64,000 nt of DNA from Camelus bactrianus (lineage: Eukaryota > Chordata > Mammalia > Artiodactyla > Camelidae). The notes below the pieces were generated by a model. The model saw nothing but the letters and a program-made list of their open reading frames with translations. It made no database searches and had not been told where the DNA came from. Both the position numbers and the translations under genes were made by a program. Positions 10,816-64,000 of the stretch are shown piece after piece (the first letter of the stretch is position 1; every line of letters starts with the position of its first letter). Where the stretch lies: the NCBI RefSeq assembly GCF_048773025.1, contig NC_133545.1, positions 83,326,501 to 83,390,500 of the forward strand. The letters are read 5' to 3'.

Positions 10816-10830
10816 AGGGGCCCACAGCCC

Positions 10831-10872
10831 CCTTTTATGTCTCAGCCTTATCACCTGGAGTGCCAAATAAGG
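10831..10872 (-). promoter_or_regulatory. MYL7: MYL7 core promoter: TATA-like, GATA and CArG boxes
   Basis: On the minus strand, reading toward the gene: a perfect CArG box (10863-10872, CCAAATAAGG on plus, fitting CC(A/T)6GG), then GATAAG (10847-10852), then ATAAAAGG (10831-10838) about 25-30 nt before the presumed start. SRF and GATA4 control is established for cardiac light-chain promoters; its use here is inferred. Confidence 0.75.
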
Positions 10873-12430
10873 ACAGGAGGAGAGGACAGGCCCAAACTTG
10901 GCAGCCTCTGCCTGGGCTGGGGGAGGACAGGGCCCCAAGCAGATTCCAGCCACATTCCTGGTGACCTTCAGGCCCCCAACATGTCACATCCGGGTGTCCA
11001 CCCATCCTGGCAGCACCAGGCTTGCCGCTCTCCCCCTTCTAGTGCTGAATGCGGGGCCCTGCTGCCCCCACCTGACTGGCCTTCCTGCAGTTCCAGCCCA
11101 GAATCTGCCCAGGCCAAGAGGACAGCACAGGGAGGGCAGGCCCAGAGCCCCCAATGGGCTTGGGAGGGCAGTGGGTGGTTCTGAGGATGGTCTCTGGCCT
11201 GAGTCACTCCCACTCCCCCCAGAGATTCCCAGAGGTTTTGGTGAAGACGCTTGGCTCTGGCCCCTCTGACCAAGGGGAGAAGGCAGCCCTGAGTTGGCTG
11301 CAACCCCCAAAAGAACCTGAGTGTGATGCTTTTGGAGTGTGGAGCACTGCCTGGGCCCCGAGCAGCCACTGGGACCCCCGTGAAAGCAGGTCATTAGCCC
11401 TTCATGTGGGGCTCAACCCCAAAATGAGGGGCCCGGACTCTCACCGTGGTGCCAGAGCAGCTGCCTCACCGGCCCCTTGCTGGCCCAGGGCAGAGAAGGG
11501 CTGCGGGGCTGGGGACCTTCCAGAGCAGAAGGAGTGGGCCACTGGCTGCCCCCTTGAACCTGGAACAGGAGAGGGCCCCCTGCTACCCCAGGACAAAATG
11601 AGATTTGATACTGTGGGTGAACGCTAAACACGAGTACATTCGTCCTGATAAAGAAGTGATCAGATGCTTGCACAAACATAATTTGATGCATAATTTCGAC
11701 TCGAGAGAACTAAAAAAATCAGAAGTAATTACATACGAGACACACCAGAAAACGAGAGAACATCTCAATGAGGATGTGATTATGCAAAATCACAACTTTG
11801 GGTCAAGTTCTGAACGAAACAGCACAGTCATTCCTGATTTGCTGGATAGCTTCTCTTATTGAAAAAATAAGTGTACGTTAAAATCTTACAAATATGTGTT
11901 CGTTTGTAACTGGGTTTACGTGGAAGATGGTCTTAGGCCCCAGGCTAGGCATTTCATCCAGGAGCATCTGGCAGCACCTCAGAAATCAAGTAACTTCTTC
12001 ATCTCCTGGTCCCCCCATCACTGCCACAACACAAGTGGCTCCCAGGGACCCTCTGCTGAGACAACCTGCAGCAGGACCAGTCCTAGAGATCAGCCCTGCC
12101 TGCCCTCTTCCCAGAGCAGCCCCACTCCTTCCTGGACACACCCTTGGAGCTCTTGGAAACCTCAGAGCGGCTGTGTGATTAGGGTCAGGTGGAACCACAC
12201 CCCAGAAGTCCAGAACCTCTGACCACACTGCCCCCCTATGCCCCCCCATTCCTGTTTCTGCAGCCTGGTCTGTCACGCTACACGTCCCCGGCGTAACTGG
12301 TCGGAGACGATGACAAATTCCAAGACATGCCTAGGCCTACAGAGTGTCTGTGTGCATGTGACCACATCTAGATACGTGCTGTCCCACAGCCCTTACACAC
12401 TGGTCAAAGAATGGTGGACAAGGTCACGTT
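10873..12430. other. MYL7-GCK intergenic spacer
   Basis: GC-rich unique sequence apart from an abrupt AT-rich island at 11595-11900 (listed separately). No gene recognised. Confidence 0.6.
11595..11900. other. AT-rich island of unknown origin
   Basis: About 300 bp of clearly lower GC than either flank, with sharp edges. It has an 85-codon open frame on the plus strand (11605-11862) that includes the run HNLMHNFDSRELKKSEVITY. I do not recognise the protein. There is no poly-A tail and no target duplication I can see. It may be a transposon or processed-gene fragment; no function is claimed. Confidence 0.35.
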
Positions 12431-12434
12431 CTAA

Positions 12435-54960
<42,526 letters not shown>

Positions 54961-56438
54961 CTGCCCTGAGGCTCAGTCATCACCCGTCACATCCAGGTGT
55001 GGAGTGGGGAATTCTCCTGCCAGGGCTTTCTGTGCTCCTGCGAGGGCCCATGCTGCCATGGCAACCAGGAGCAGGCCTCTGCGCTCGCGCCCTCCGGCCT
55101 CCGCAGGGCTGACCATCCTGTCATTAGAGCTGCCATGCAGAAAACTGGGGCTGATGGCAAAAGGCCTCCATCCCCATCACCATAGCGACAGCCCAATCGC
55201 CTTATCACCGCAGACTTTGCCACCTGTCAGTTCCCAGGGCAGGGTCATGGGTCTTCCAAATTCATATCCTAAGGAGTGGAGGCCCCCATGAGTCTGGGAA
55301 CCAGAGGAAGAGGGAGCAGCTGGCTTGGCCACCAGCATTGCCACACGTGCCCAGACCACCCTCAAGCTTTGATCACTGTGTTATGATTGCGTAGCCAGGA
55401 CGACACTTCCCCCTCGAATGGCTTCACCAATTTATAAATCCTCCCACCATTATTAGGAGTTTGACTACATGCTGGCCAACATTTGAGATGATAAATCTTT
55501 CGTATTTTTTGCTTATCTGTTATCTCCTCTGTCATATGAGTTGCAAAGTGCTGGACATATTTTTTATTATGTTTATGGTTATTTCTTTTTCTAAGGACGA
55601 CTTGTTTATATCACTTAACTTTTGTCATTGAAGTGTATTTTGCTTTGCGATTTGTATAAACCATTATTACATTCCACCCATAATATCTATTAATCTTTTG
55701 CTTGCTCAGTATGCTATCCCTCCCCCTGTCCATTGCTAAACTTACAGCTTGATCAATAGCATCTTTCATCACACAGAAGTATTTCTTTCTTATGAATCAG
55801 TTTTTGCTTTCTTTTTTCTGAAGCTCATGTTTTGTTAAGAAAAGCATTTCCCACCCAAATTGGAAACATGTTCGTTCACATTTCCTTCTAATAGTTTTTC
55901 AGCTTTTAAAAATGTTTAGTGCTTTGACGCTTCTGGAATTTGTGTATGCTGTGAGGCAGTAGTCTAATAGTCGTCGGGTAGGCTAGCCTTTCTCCACTGA
56001 TTTGTATCCCTGACTGCATCACAGTTCGTTCTCCCTTGTTGTATTTCTCTGTTATAAGAAATGGCTCAGTTTTGGTCACCTTGCAGGTGTCCTCACAGGA
56101 CCCCTAGGCCAACTTTGGAACCACAGCCAACCTCAGCCTGTCAGAACACTTTGTGATTCTCCAGGAACTGAGGTTGGACACGAAAGAAGCTGCCCTGAGG
56201 CCACCTCCCACTCTTCCCCATCTGCCCAGGAGGCAATCAGGAAGGTTTCCTCTAACCTCTGCTTCCGAGATGTGAGGCTTTCTGCCCCTTGCCCCTCAGG
56301 GTGTAGCTGCCATCTAGAATGGGCTCCCAGCCCGGGGAGATGCTTTGGGGTGACTCAGGACGCAGGGATCCAGACTCTTTGGTTTGGGAGTCAGCCTTCC
56401 TGGTGGGACAAGGATGGGGAGCAGCACCTTTGGGTGAT

Positions 56439-56543
56439 TTCTTTTCTTTTCTTTTCTTTCTTTTCTTTTCTTTTCTTTTCTTTTCTTTTCTCCTTTCTTT
56501 TTCTTTTTCTTTTCTTTTCTTTTTTCTTTTTCTTTTTCTTTTC

Positions 56544-56574
<31 letters not shown>

Positions 56575-56665
56575 CTCCTTTCTTTTTCTTTTTCTTTTCT
56601 TTTCTTTCTTTTTCTTTTTCTTTTCTTTTCTTTCATTTCTTTTCTTTTCTTTCTTTTTTTTTTTT
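56439..56665 (+). repeat. (TTTTC)n pyrimidine tract
   Basis: About 227 bp of TTTTC/TTTCT repeats with internal higher-order duplication (a 'tcctttctttttctttttct' block occurs twice, about 85 bp apart). The long Lys/Glu and Phe/Ser frames across it are repeat artefacts. Confidence 0.97.
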
Positions 56666-57110
56666 GCTACCTGTGTCAGTAACAGATTGCCTGAATGTAA
56701 AAGTGGCTCCTGGTACTCTGCCTGCCTTGGCCTCGGCTCTGCCTGTGAGCTGGACCTCTCTCTGTCCATTTCTGTGGCTACCACACTCTCAGTTGGCATA
56801 AGGTTTTGATATCTGGTGGGATAAGCATCTGTTCTTTTTTTTTTCTTTTCCCCACAAAATTTTCTTTACCATAAACCTTTTATCTTTCATATAAATCTTG
56901 GAATCTCTCATCCCATTTCAGTAAAATAACGCTGTTGATCATTTCATTGGAAAGGCATTGAATTTGTGGAGTTGAGGGTCTGTTTTAGAGAAGTGGCATT
57001 TTGATCATGTCAAGTCTCCTCATTCAGAAATGTGATACGTTGCCCCATTTGTTTCGGTCTTTTTTTATGTCCTTCGGGTGAGTTTTATTTTTTTCTTATA
57101 GGTCTTATCC

Positions 57111-57112
<2 letters not shown>

Positions 57113-57145
<33 letters not shown>

Positions 57146-57277
57146 TTTGATGGAGGTAGTTAATTGGTTTGTTTGTTTGTTTGTTTGTAGAGGAGGTGCT
57201 GGGGATTGAACCCAGGACCTCATGCATGTTAGGCATGCACTCTACCACTGAGCTATACCCTCCCCTCTTGGCCTTAT
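57113..57277 (-). mobile_element. Camelid tRNA-derived SINE inserted in L1
   Basis: Minus-strand head 'gggagggtatagctcagtgg', B-box 'gggttcaatccccagcacc', then (CAAA)n and (GAAA)n tail. Flanks 'gtcttat' and 'gccttat' may be the remnant target duplication inside the older L1. Confidence 0.88.
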
Positions 57278-57399
57278 GTATTTCTTATTAGATTTATTCC
57301 TAAAGAAAGGAAATAGATTTCTTAGGAGAAGGAGAAATTAACATTATAACTATGATTGATTAAAACATTTATGATGCACAAACTACTTGTGCATTCATT

Positions 57400-59060
57400 C
57401 CGTCATTTGATCAGTGTTGGGGCAGTAGGCAGGGGTGGCTTTATTTTCGCCACTTTAAAATGAGCTCACTGAGACTGGGGAGGGGAAGGATTGGGATGCA
57501 AAGTCCTGCGATGCTCACCGCCCCGCAAGGACAGGGGCCAAGGCAGTCCTCGTGCAGAGGTCCCAGGTTCTGCTGCACAGCTCTGCTCTCCCTGGCCACA
57601 GCTGGCTGGAATGTCACCTAAGCCAAGGGCAGCCACACTGCACCCCGGCCAGAGCCCTGGGGCTGGCCTCACAGGAGACATTTACCCAACAGGGACTACG
57701 TGAAACAATGGGTGGCTTTATGGAGGCCACAAAGGGGCAGAATCTCTGAGCGTTCAAGTCTCCCAAAGGAAAGTCTTGCATCTTTCTCCTTGGAGAGAGG
57801 CAGAGGGTGGTACATTCCTGGCTGAAGAATTTGGAACAGGTTGGGGAGGGACCCCCCTCAGGACTCCCCTTGCTTCTTTTCCCGCAGCTCCGGGACCTTG
57901 TGCTCCAGCCCCTCCCCTGCTAAGCCCCCATCCCTGACCTGCCTCTCCCCAGTTTACACCTGAGCACCTGGTTAGCGTCTCCCATGAGTTACTGTCTTCC
58001 TCCCACCCTCTTTGTGCCATTCTAGTGGACGATTTGCCCAGGGGTTCATATAAACAAATGTACTTTATCGTCTATGTTTAACCAGAAGTTGGTATTGATA
58101 ATGTTTGGGGTGCACTGCCCTTAACCTCTACCAGTCCCATTGTTTCTCCCTAGGTGTCAAACACAAAGTCCTGAGCTTCACTCTGATTGGATGGTCAGCA
58201 GATGGCTTGCATTGATTGGCTGAGGCCTGGGTCAGGTGTCCATCCATACACCAATCTCTGCGGCAGTAGGGACAGGTTTGTGCTGGTTGACTCTGACTCA
58301 GACTTCCTGGCACCCACATGTGAAGAGGGGTGGGGAGCCTCAGGGGGTGGGCAGGTTCAGAGGGGAAAGAAGGCAAGGGGCTGGAAGGGGGGATGTCAGC
58401 AGGGGTGGGGTGGGGAGGGGGCTAAGGGACCAATCATGAGAGCTTTAAAATTCTTTGTCACGATTTTTCTTTTGTGATGCCTCCCATCTTGGGTGGTTTT
58501 TTTTTTTCCTTTTCTGCTCTCGGAGGTCTGGAGAACCAAGCTCCTCTTTCATGGTGGCCGTCTCTTCCTACTCTGCAGACTTTTGCCCAGTTTCCATGCA
58601 GAGCAGGGCCACAGCAGTCAGGGTGCCCTCCTCAGGTCAGGTCACCGGCCTAAATGCGTCCAGCATGGGCTGTACATCCATCTGTAGACCCTGAGCAGCA
58701 GAGGGCTGCCTGGTGGCACAAATACAGCTGCTGGAAGGCCCTGCAGGAGAGGAAGTTCTGAGGGCGCCTGTCCCACTGTTTCAGGAAGCTGCCAGCTGGC
58801 TCCCCCTTCCTTGGCTATGATCTCTTCCTGTCCACTGCCTCCAGGTAAACCTTTTCACAGAAAACCCCACCCTCTCCTGCTCTGACATCTCCTGTTCCCT
58901 CTCGGCTGGTGGCAGAGCACTGCCTGTACCAGGCTTCCCTGTGACCTGGAGGACCCGGTGGGAGCACGGGACACCTGGGTGAAGGGTGGTGGTAGTTAAG
59001 CAGCGTTCCTGGGAGCTGGGTTTCCTGAGTGATGGCAGGAATCCAACTGTGCGTGTTAGA
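57400..59060. other. GCK-YKT6 spacer, no recognised feature
   Basis: GC-rich unique sequence. I see no exon, RNA gene or clear repeat. Confidence 0.5.
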
Positions 59061-59640
59061 CTCAGGGAGATACTGAGAATGTGTAAGGGAGGAAAAATTC
59101 TCCTCTGCCCTCTTTGGGTCTTCAGTTGGGCCCAGGAATTAAACTGACATTGACAGGAGAAAAGCATAAAAGTTTTACTTACATTTTTTTACATGTGCTT
59201 AGGAGCCTTCACAAGGGAATGAAGATCGAAAGAAGTGACCAGAGAGAAAGCTTTTATATCTTTACAAAATAATACCTTGGTGAAAAATTGACAAGACAGT
59301 CTTTATTGTTTCTTGTTTCTGGTTTGTTTGCACAGATTTATCTTGGCCTCCGTTCATCTCTGGTGATAAGAATGTCTTCCTCTTCCTGGTACAGAGAGAG
59401 CACCTTTGACCTGGGAGTGTCACCTCCTGCTTTCGGGAATAACAAGGAAGTTCAGAGTGTCCTTCTTGCAGCTGCTGTTTCTCAAATGCCTTTAACTCAA
59501 AATGATCGATATGTCGAAGCAGCGGATTTAGGGGGTGACGTTCTGAACTCCTGCAGAGGCCTGACTGCATCAATGGCCCCTTACAAGTCCCCTTTCCTGG
59601 GTGGGTCGTGGAGGCTAGAGTTAGACTTACTGTGAAAACA
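59060..59640 (-). mobile_element. Fossil ERV1-like LTR (reverse)
   Basis: Read on minus: AATAAAGACTG, 'gatataaaagctttctctct', 'tcttcattcccttgtgaagg', 'cttttctcctgtcaatgtca', i.e. TATA-like and U3/R/U5-like order of a gamma-type LTR. Solitary, diverged, limits approximate. Confidence 0.5.
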
Positions 59641-59649
59641 ACCCTGCTG

Positions 59650-60030
59650 CCCTGGCCTTGGCTGAACGACAAGGGGGTATGGGGACTGAGGTGCTGCATG
59701 GCTGGGTTCCCCCTGGACTGGGCCTCCTGGGGTGTATCCCTTGGCTGGCTTTTATGCGGCTGCATAGAGGGTTCCGCTGTTGCAACCAAATTGAGTGCCT
59801 TTTGTGGGCTGAACAAAGCCTCGAAGGAGGGAGGCTGACTGCCTTGCACAGCGAGGTGAACTGAGGGGACCGGGGCCGTTTGTCACAGGCAGCCTTGCTC
59901 CGGTTCTGTCCGCAGAGGGGCTTGCCCTCCAGTGTCCAGCACACGACGGGGAGCCTGGACCCCAGAGAGCTGTGCCTCCCCTGTGTCTGCGGATGCTGCA
60001 GACAGAGCCTCAGTGCCCCTTCCATGCAAT
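59650..60030. other. Spacer, nothing recognised
   Basis: Unique sequence between the LTR relic and the L1-like stretch. Confidence 0.4.
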
Positions 60031-60039
60031 CTGTTCTAT

Positions 60040-60560
60040 CCCCATAATTTCAGACTCCCAGAACAGCTGCAAGAACAGCACAGTGAACTCCTGGCTACCC
60101 TTGATCCTGACTCTAAATCTACCATATTTGCAGAGGGTGCAGGAGGGTATAACTCAATGGTAGAGCGCATGCTTAGCATGCACCAGGTCCTGGGTTCAAT
60201 CCCCAGTGCCTCCATTAAAAAAATAATTCATAAATAAAACTAATTACTCCCCCTCCCAAAATTTTTTTAAAAATTTAAGAGAATACTATATTTGCTTTAC
60301 TCTCCATATATATTATAGATAGATCTGAACCCTTTGGGAGCATCTTGCAGACAGGATGTCCCTCTACCCCTGAGTCCTTGCATGTATTTACCTAAAAACA
60401 AAGACTTCTCTTATGTAACCACAACACCATGCTCAAAATTAAGAAATTAACACAGACACAATACTATTCTGCAATCTACAGACCGCCCTCAGATTTCAGA
60501 TTTCAGCCTACTGTCAAATCTCCGCTTCCCACAGCCTGCAGGATGCCTCTAACTTACCAC
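60040..60560 (+). repeat. Ancient L1M-like repeat split by a SINE
   Basis: 'acaccatgctcaaaattaag', 'cacaatactattctgcaatc' and 'acagaccgccctcagatttc' resemble a common diverged L1M-type repeat. The camelid SINE at 60132-60287 interrupts it. Confidence 0.45.
60132..60287 (+). mobile_element. Camelid tRNA-derived SINE with target duplication
   Basis: Head 'ggagggtataactcaatggtagagc', B-box GGGTTCAATCCCC, tail 'aaaaaaataattcataaata'. Flanked by ATATTTGC on both sides (60124-60131 and 60288-60295). Confidence 0.9.
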
Positions 60561-60649
60561 AATCTCTCTTCCTTTTGGTCGTGAATGATAACAACACACA
60601 TTATCATCATTGTTCTTATTTAGTAACATGTACTATGTCTAGAGCTTGG

Positions 60650-60770
60650 AATATAATGTCTTATCATTCCCAGCAACATGCGTATGGGAAAGGGCATTCT
60701 TCCAGTTTTACAGATGGAAGAGAAAGAGAGACTCAGAGAGGTTAATGGTTTGTTCACATTTGCGGTTTTG
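60650..60770 (+). repeat. MIR fragment
   Basis: 'ttccagttttacagatggaa' followed by 'agactcagagaggttaatgg'. Confidence 0.6.
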
Positions 60771-61555
60771 TGGTTTGTGGCACTGCTGGGACTGAAGCCA
60801 AGTTGGGGGATAGCTGGGGTGAGGAAGTGGAAGGTGGGTCTTGCTTTTCAGGAAGATGGATGAGCGTGGAGAGTTTGTAACCACAGAGGCTGAGCAAGGC
60901 TTCCTGGGGTGATGGAGGCTGAGCAAGGCCAGAGAGGAAGGAGGGAGCTGCTAAGAGTGCAGCTGGGCTGTGAGAGAGTGTTTGTCCCACGTTTTGGTGT
61001 TGATATGTGCCTTCGACTAGCAATTTCCTTGACCTGCATCTCAGTTTCTAGTCTGTATGGTGTTAGTAATATCTTCGTCTGTTTTTGTGAGGATTAAATA
61101 AAGTAGCACATGAAAAGGGCTTAATGTAAGGGAAACTTCAGGACGGCTACTCCTATGTGGCATGTGAATACATTTAAATCTATTCCAACCAAGCACTGTC
61201 CTGGTTCCTCCTTTAGTGGCAAAGGGAAAGGGGCTCTGAGCATTTTCTTCAGAAATGGCTCTCACCTTCCCCCTATAGGGCAACTGTGTCAGTGCAGTCA
61301 AGATGGAGCTGCACTGACAGCTCCCCCACCATGCAGTCTTCCTGTGACCCAGCCTGGCAGGCAAGTGTGCCCACATCTGTAGGAAGCTGGCCTGGCGTTG
61401 GACAAACTCTGTCCTTGAGGTTTAGCACCAAAACGGAGAGGATGTGGAACAGCCCTTTCCACCCTCTGCACTTGGAAATACCCAGGGTTGGTGAGGAAGG
61501 TGCTGAGTTAAAGGGCACGTGGTGGGAAATTCCTTTTGCCACAGGAATATTTAGA

Positions 61556-61746
61556 CCAACAGTTCTCTAATCCACTGCTCCCCGGGGAGCATCTGGCAAT
61601 GTCCAGAGACATTCTGGGGTTGCCAAATGGTGGGTGGGGTGCTCCTAACATGTAGTGGGTACAAAGCCTGACATGCTACCTACAGTGCACAACAAAGAAT
61701 TATTCAATCCCAAATATCAATAGTGCCCTGGTTGAGTCATCCTGAT
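61556..61746 (+). mobile_element. MER20 (hAT-Charlie DNA transposon relic)
   Basis: 'agcatctggcaatgtccaga', 'gtgcacaacaaagaattatt' and 'aatatcaatagtgccctggt' are in MER20 order. Non-autonomous and old. Confidence 0.85.
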
Positions 61747-61749
61747 TTA

Positions 61750-62520
61750 GAGTAATGTTTATAGTGATGCTGTTGATTTTTCAAATCTGTTGATTTTTCA
61801 AATATGCCATCTTTTCCCCATTATCTCAGATCTGGCTGCTTCTAGCATGACGGTTGTCTAAGCTTACTGCCAACTTCCAAAGACCAAGGTCCTTTTATGC
61901 ATGTGAGTCCTGCACACGCATGCTGTGTGTGCTTTCTGATTACATACCATTAATTAAACGAGAAGGGCCCAGGAGGTGGTACCCTTAGGGAATTGAGCCT
62001 CATTCATCCCCATCCATTGAAAAAGTATTATTTCGGTATCTCAAGTAAAATGAGGTTTACTGACTCACTGTACACCAAGCTGCTCCCTCAGTGTGGAGCT
62101 GACCTTCTGCCCCTTTTGAGGTGAAGTGGCTCCGCCACTCTGAGGTCAGCAGTTTGCTCCACAATCAGTAGTTAGTCAGACCACTGACCAAACAAAACAA
62201 AATCAGTGGTTAGTTTCACAGGTGGTGGGCAGGCCCAGGACCGTCACCCCCGCAAGCTTGTGCTGACGAGTCCTGTGTGACCAGGGATTTGCTCCAACAT
62301 GGGTAGGAGGAAGGCGTGGGAAGGGCGTGAAACAAACTGATCATCTGAAAATAAGAAGCATGTCTTCACCTCCCGGCAGGAGCCTCTAAAAGAAAAGGTC
62401 CCTGCCCTTCATTCAAAAGGAGATCTGGAGGGGGAAAAAAAAAAGGATCTGATTTACAAAACACTTTCCGGAAAGGCAGTTAGCCCATAAATCAAAGTCC
62501 CTCGTGTAGTAGCACTGGCG
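61750..62520. other. Spacer upstream of YKT6, nothing recognised
   Basis: Moderately AT-rich unique sequence before the YKT6 CpG island. Confidence 0.45.
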
Positions 62521-62529
62521 TGTGGGTGC

Positions 62530-63110
62530 TGCTCTGGGACTCACTGCTTGGAGGGAGGACGCCGCCGGGGGACTCAGGGCCGCCCGAGAGGACGCAGGAC
62601 CGCCAGGAAGAAAGGGAGAGCGACGGCGCGCGGAGGTTAAGGACTGCGGTGGGTGGGACCAGGATGGCCTAAAAACGCGCACGCGCAGCACCCTGCCCCA
62701 CCCCTCTCTCGTGTTTCCGGCCTCTCCATTCTGCATCCGGGGCACGAAAACCGTCTCCGTTGGGCCTCGGGCGGCGTCCCCAGACCGGAACCGGAAGTGG
62801 ACCCCGAGCCAGGAGGAGGAAGCCGGCTGCCAACCCGTCAGCAGCCGGCGGCGGTCGCGAGGGGCGGTGCCGCCGTGCTGCCTGCGAGCCGGTCCCGCGG
62901 CGGGCGGGTGGCCGGCCCCACGGCGCGGCGCCATGAAGCTGTACAGCCTCAGCGTCCTCTACAAAGGCGACCCCAAGGTGGTGCTGCTCAAAGCCGCGTA
63001 CGACGTGTCCTCCTTCAGCTTCTTCCAGAGGTCCAGGTGAGCTGGCTCCGGCGGGCGGGGTCCGGGTTGGAGACGGCCCTGGAATCCAGGGAGGTCCGGG
63101 GCTCGGCCTC
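62530..63110 (+). promoter_or_regulatory. YKT6: CpG island / YKT6 promoter
   Basis: CpG-dense, no TATA box. It includes CCGGAAGTG-type ETS motifs (around 62785-62800, 'ccggaaccggaagtggac') typical of housekeeping promoters. The start site probably lies between about 62780 and 62880. Confidence 0.7.
62933..63036 (+). CDS. YKT6: YKT6 exon 1, v-SNARE homolog (partial, window edge)
   Basis: The first coding exon encodes MKLYSLSVLYKGDPKVVLLK then AAYDVSSFSFFQRS (34 codons plus 2 nt), ending at donor GTGAGC. Human YKT6 begins MKLYSLSVLYKGEAKVVLLK, so the match is near-complete. YKT6 is a prenylated R-SNARE acting in ER-Golgi, endosomal and autophagosome fusion; this part is the start of its N-terminal longin domain. 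The SNARE motif and the C-terminal CAAX box lie beyond base 64000. The next exon was not found in the remaining 960 bases. The Kozak context (GGCGCCATGA) supports the start. Confidence 0.96.
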
Positions 63111-64000
63111 CCGCAGTGGGGCCCGGTGGTGGCCTCTTCCTCGGCCTGCGGACTGTGCCTCTGAGAAATCATCCCCCTTTCGATCGCAGAGAGCCTTGTA
63201 CCATTCTAGAACATACTTCAGTAATCACTTTTTCCAGATTTCTGTCGTATAAAATTATAAGGAGACTTTGAAAAAGTGCGGACTCCCCAGGTTCACACCC
63301 AGACATTCTAAACTAGTGGGTTGAAGCCCAGAAATCTATGTTTTAAACCAGGAACTCCCACTCGGTGGTTCTGACCCAGGAAGCTTAAGAGCCACGTTTA
63401 TAGTATCTGGTGGGACTTTTCAACAAATCAGTGTAAGAGATACTGGTATACTCTCCCGTTTTGTGGATGGAGTCACTGAGGCCCCAAGAGATAGCAAATC
63501 AACCAGGACTCAAACCCAAATTGTATGCTCTTTATGGCTGGGTTCTAGTGGTGCAAAAAGGTTCCACACTGAAGACTGGGAAGGAAGCATGGGATTTATA
63601 GGGCTTACCGGCTCTAAACATTTATGAGGTACTTTCATGCAATAGGTGTGTATTAGAAGTACCACAGACCCTTCCAACCTGTTCGTGAGAGGGGTGGGAG
63701 TGACTCGGGCACAAAAGGAGAAGGACCCTACAGAGTCAGTGTCTGTGGTCACCCAGCCTCCAAGTTGTGGAATCTGCCATCTGGATCCTGTTGTTACTGC
63801 TTCAGTGTGGTTGTTTTGTTCTTGATGAGAGTGGCTTGCTGGTAGCATCTCAAAACATTTCTCTTGTTATTTTGTTGAAACTTTCTGCTTCTTTTGGGTC
63901 CTTCTTGGTACTTAGCTTTCTTTACCATGACCTCTGTTCTGTGTCGCTGCTTTTCTGTGATGGAACTTTTGGTACTTGGCTAACTCTGATTCTTTTTCTT
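63037..64000 (+). other. YKT6: YKT6 intron 1 (start)
   Basis: Contains a MER5A-like hAT relic (about 63255-63405, 'tctatgttttaaaccaggaa' and 'cactcggtggttctgaccca') and a MIR fragment (about 63440-63510). No exon seen. Confidence 0.55.

Larger units (their letters stand above)
55380..57390 (-). mobile_element. Old L1 (reverse), split by other repeats
   Basis: T-rich stretches at about 55380-56070, 56800-57110 and 57278-57390 are reverse-strand L1 ORF2/3' sequence ('atcatttcattggaaaggca', 'ttcttattagatttattcct'). They are interrupted by non-L1 sequence with a CT tract (56439-56665) and by a SINE (57140-57275). Confidence 0.6.

Noticed and set aside
10327-11184. 285-codon plus-strand open frame
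   Set aside because: Overlaps MYL7 exons and promoter in antisense and low-complexity GC-rich spacer; no recognisable domain.
56314-56801. Lys-rich (minus) and Phe/Ser-rich (plus) frames
   Set aside because: Translation of the TTTTC repeat tract.

Overview
This is mammalian nuclear DNA, and most likely camelid (camel, alpaca or llama lineage). Four vertebrate genes can be read exon by exon with consensus splice sites. The window also carries five copies of a tRNA-derived SINE with intact A/B-box-like sequence, of the type abundant in Camelidae, plus young cetartiodactyl-type L1 3' ends. The order POLD2(-), MYL7(-), GCK(-), YKT6(+) is the synteny known from human 7p13.

Layout. 1-6.3 kb: POLD2 on the minus strand. 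A non-coding first exon lies in a CpG island and eight coding exons follow; the last exons run off the left edge. 8.3-10.85 kb: MYL7 (atrial myosin regulatory light chain), complete, 7 exons, 175 codons, with a compact TATA/GATA/CArG promoter. 12.4-55.2 kb: GCK (glucokinase), minus strand. The complete pancreatic-form reading frame spans 10 exons and 465 codons: exons 2-10 at 13.4-22.0 kb and the beta-cell first exon at 54.46 kb, separated by a 32.4-kb intron full of repeats. No convincing liver first exon was found in that intron. 62.9 kb: first coding exon of YKT6 on the plus strand, in a CpG island; the rest runs off the right edge.

The remaining sequence is ordinary intron and spacer, with old MIR/L2/L1M copies, fossil LTRs (ERVL-MaLR and gamma-type ERV1), an ERVL pol-type fossil, two hAT relics (MER20 and MER5A-like), camelid SINEs and simple repeats. 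The genes are functionally unrelated: a DNA polymerase delta subunit, a heart sarcomere protein, a glucose sensor and a vesicle SNARE. They are neighbours by ancestry, not an operon-like unit. I saw no CRISPR array, real tRNA or rRNA gene, or bacterial sequence, and nothing that I can defend as a wholly new system. The best leads are a polyadenylated-looking retrocopy of an L2-derived segment lying inverted to its relative in GCK intron 1, a duplicated CCAAT/GC-box module in the POLD2 promoter, an unexplained AT-rich island between MYL7 and GCK, and the unrecognised liver exon of GCK.
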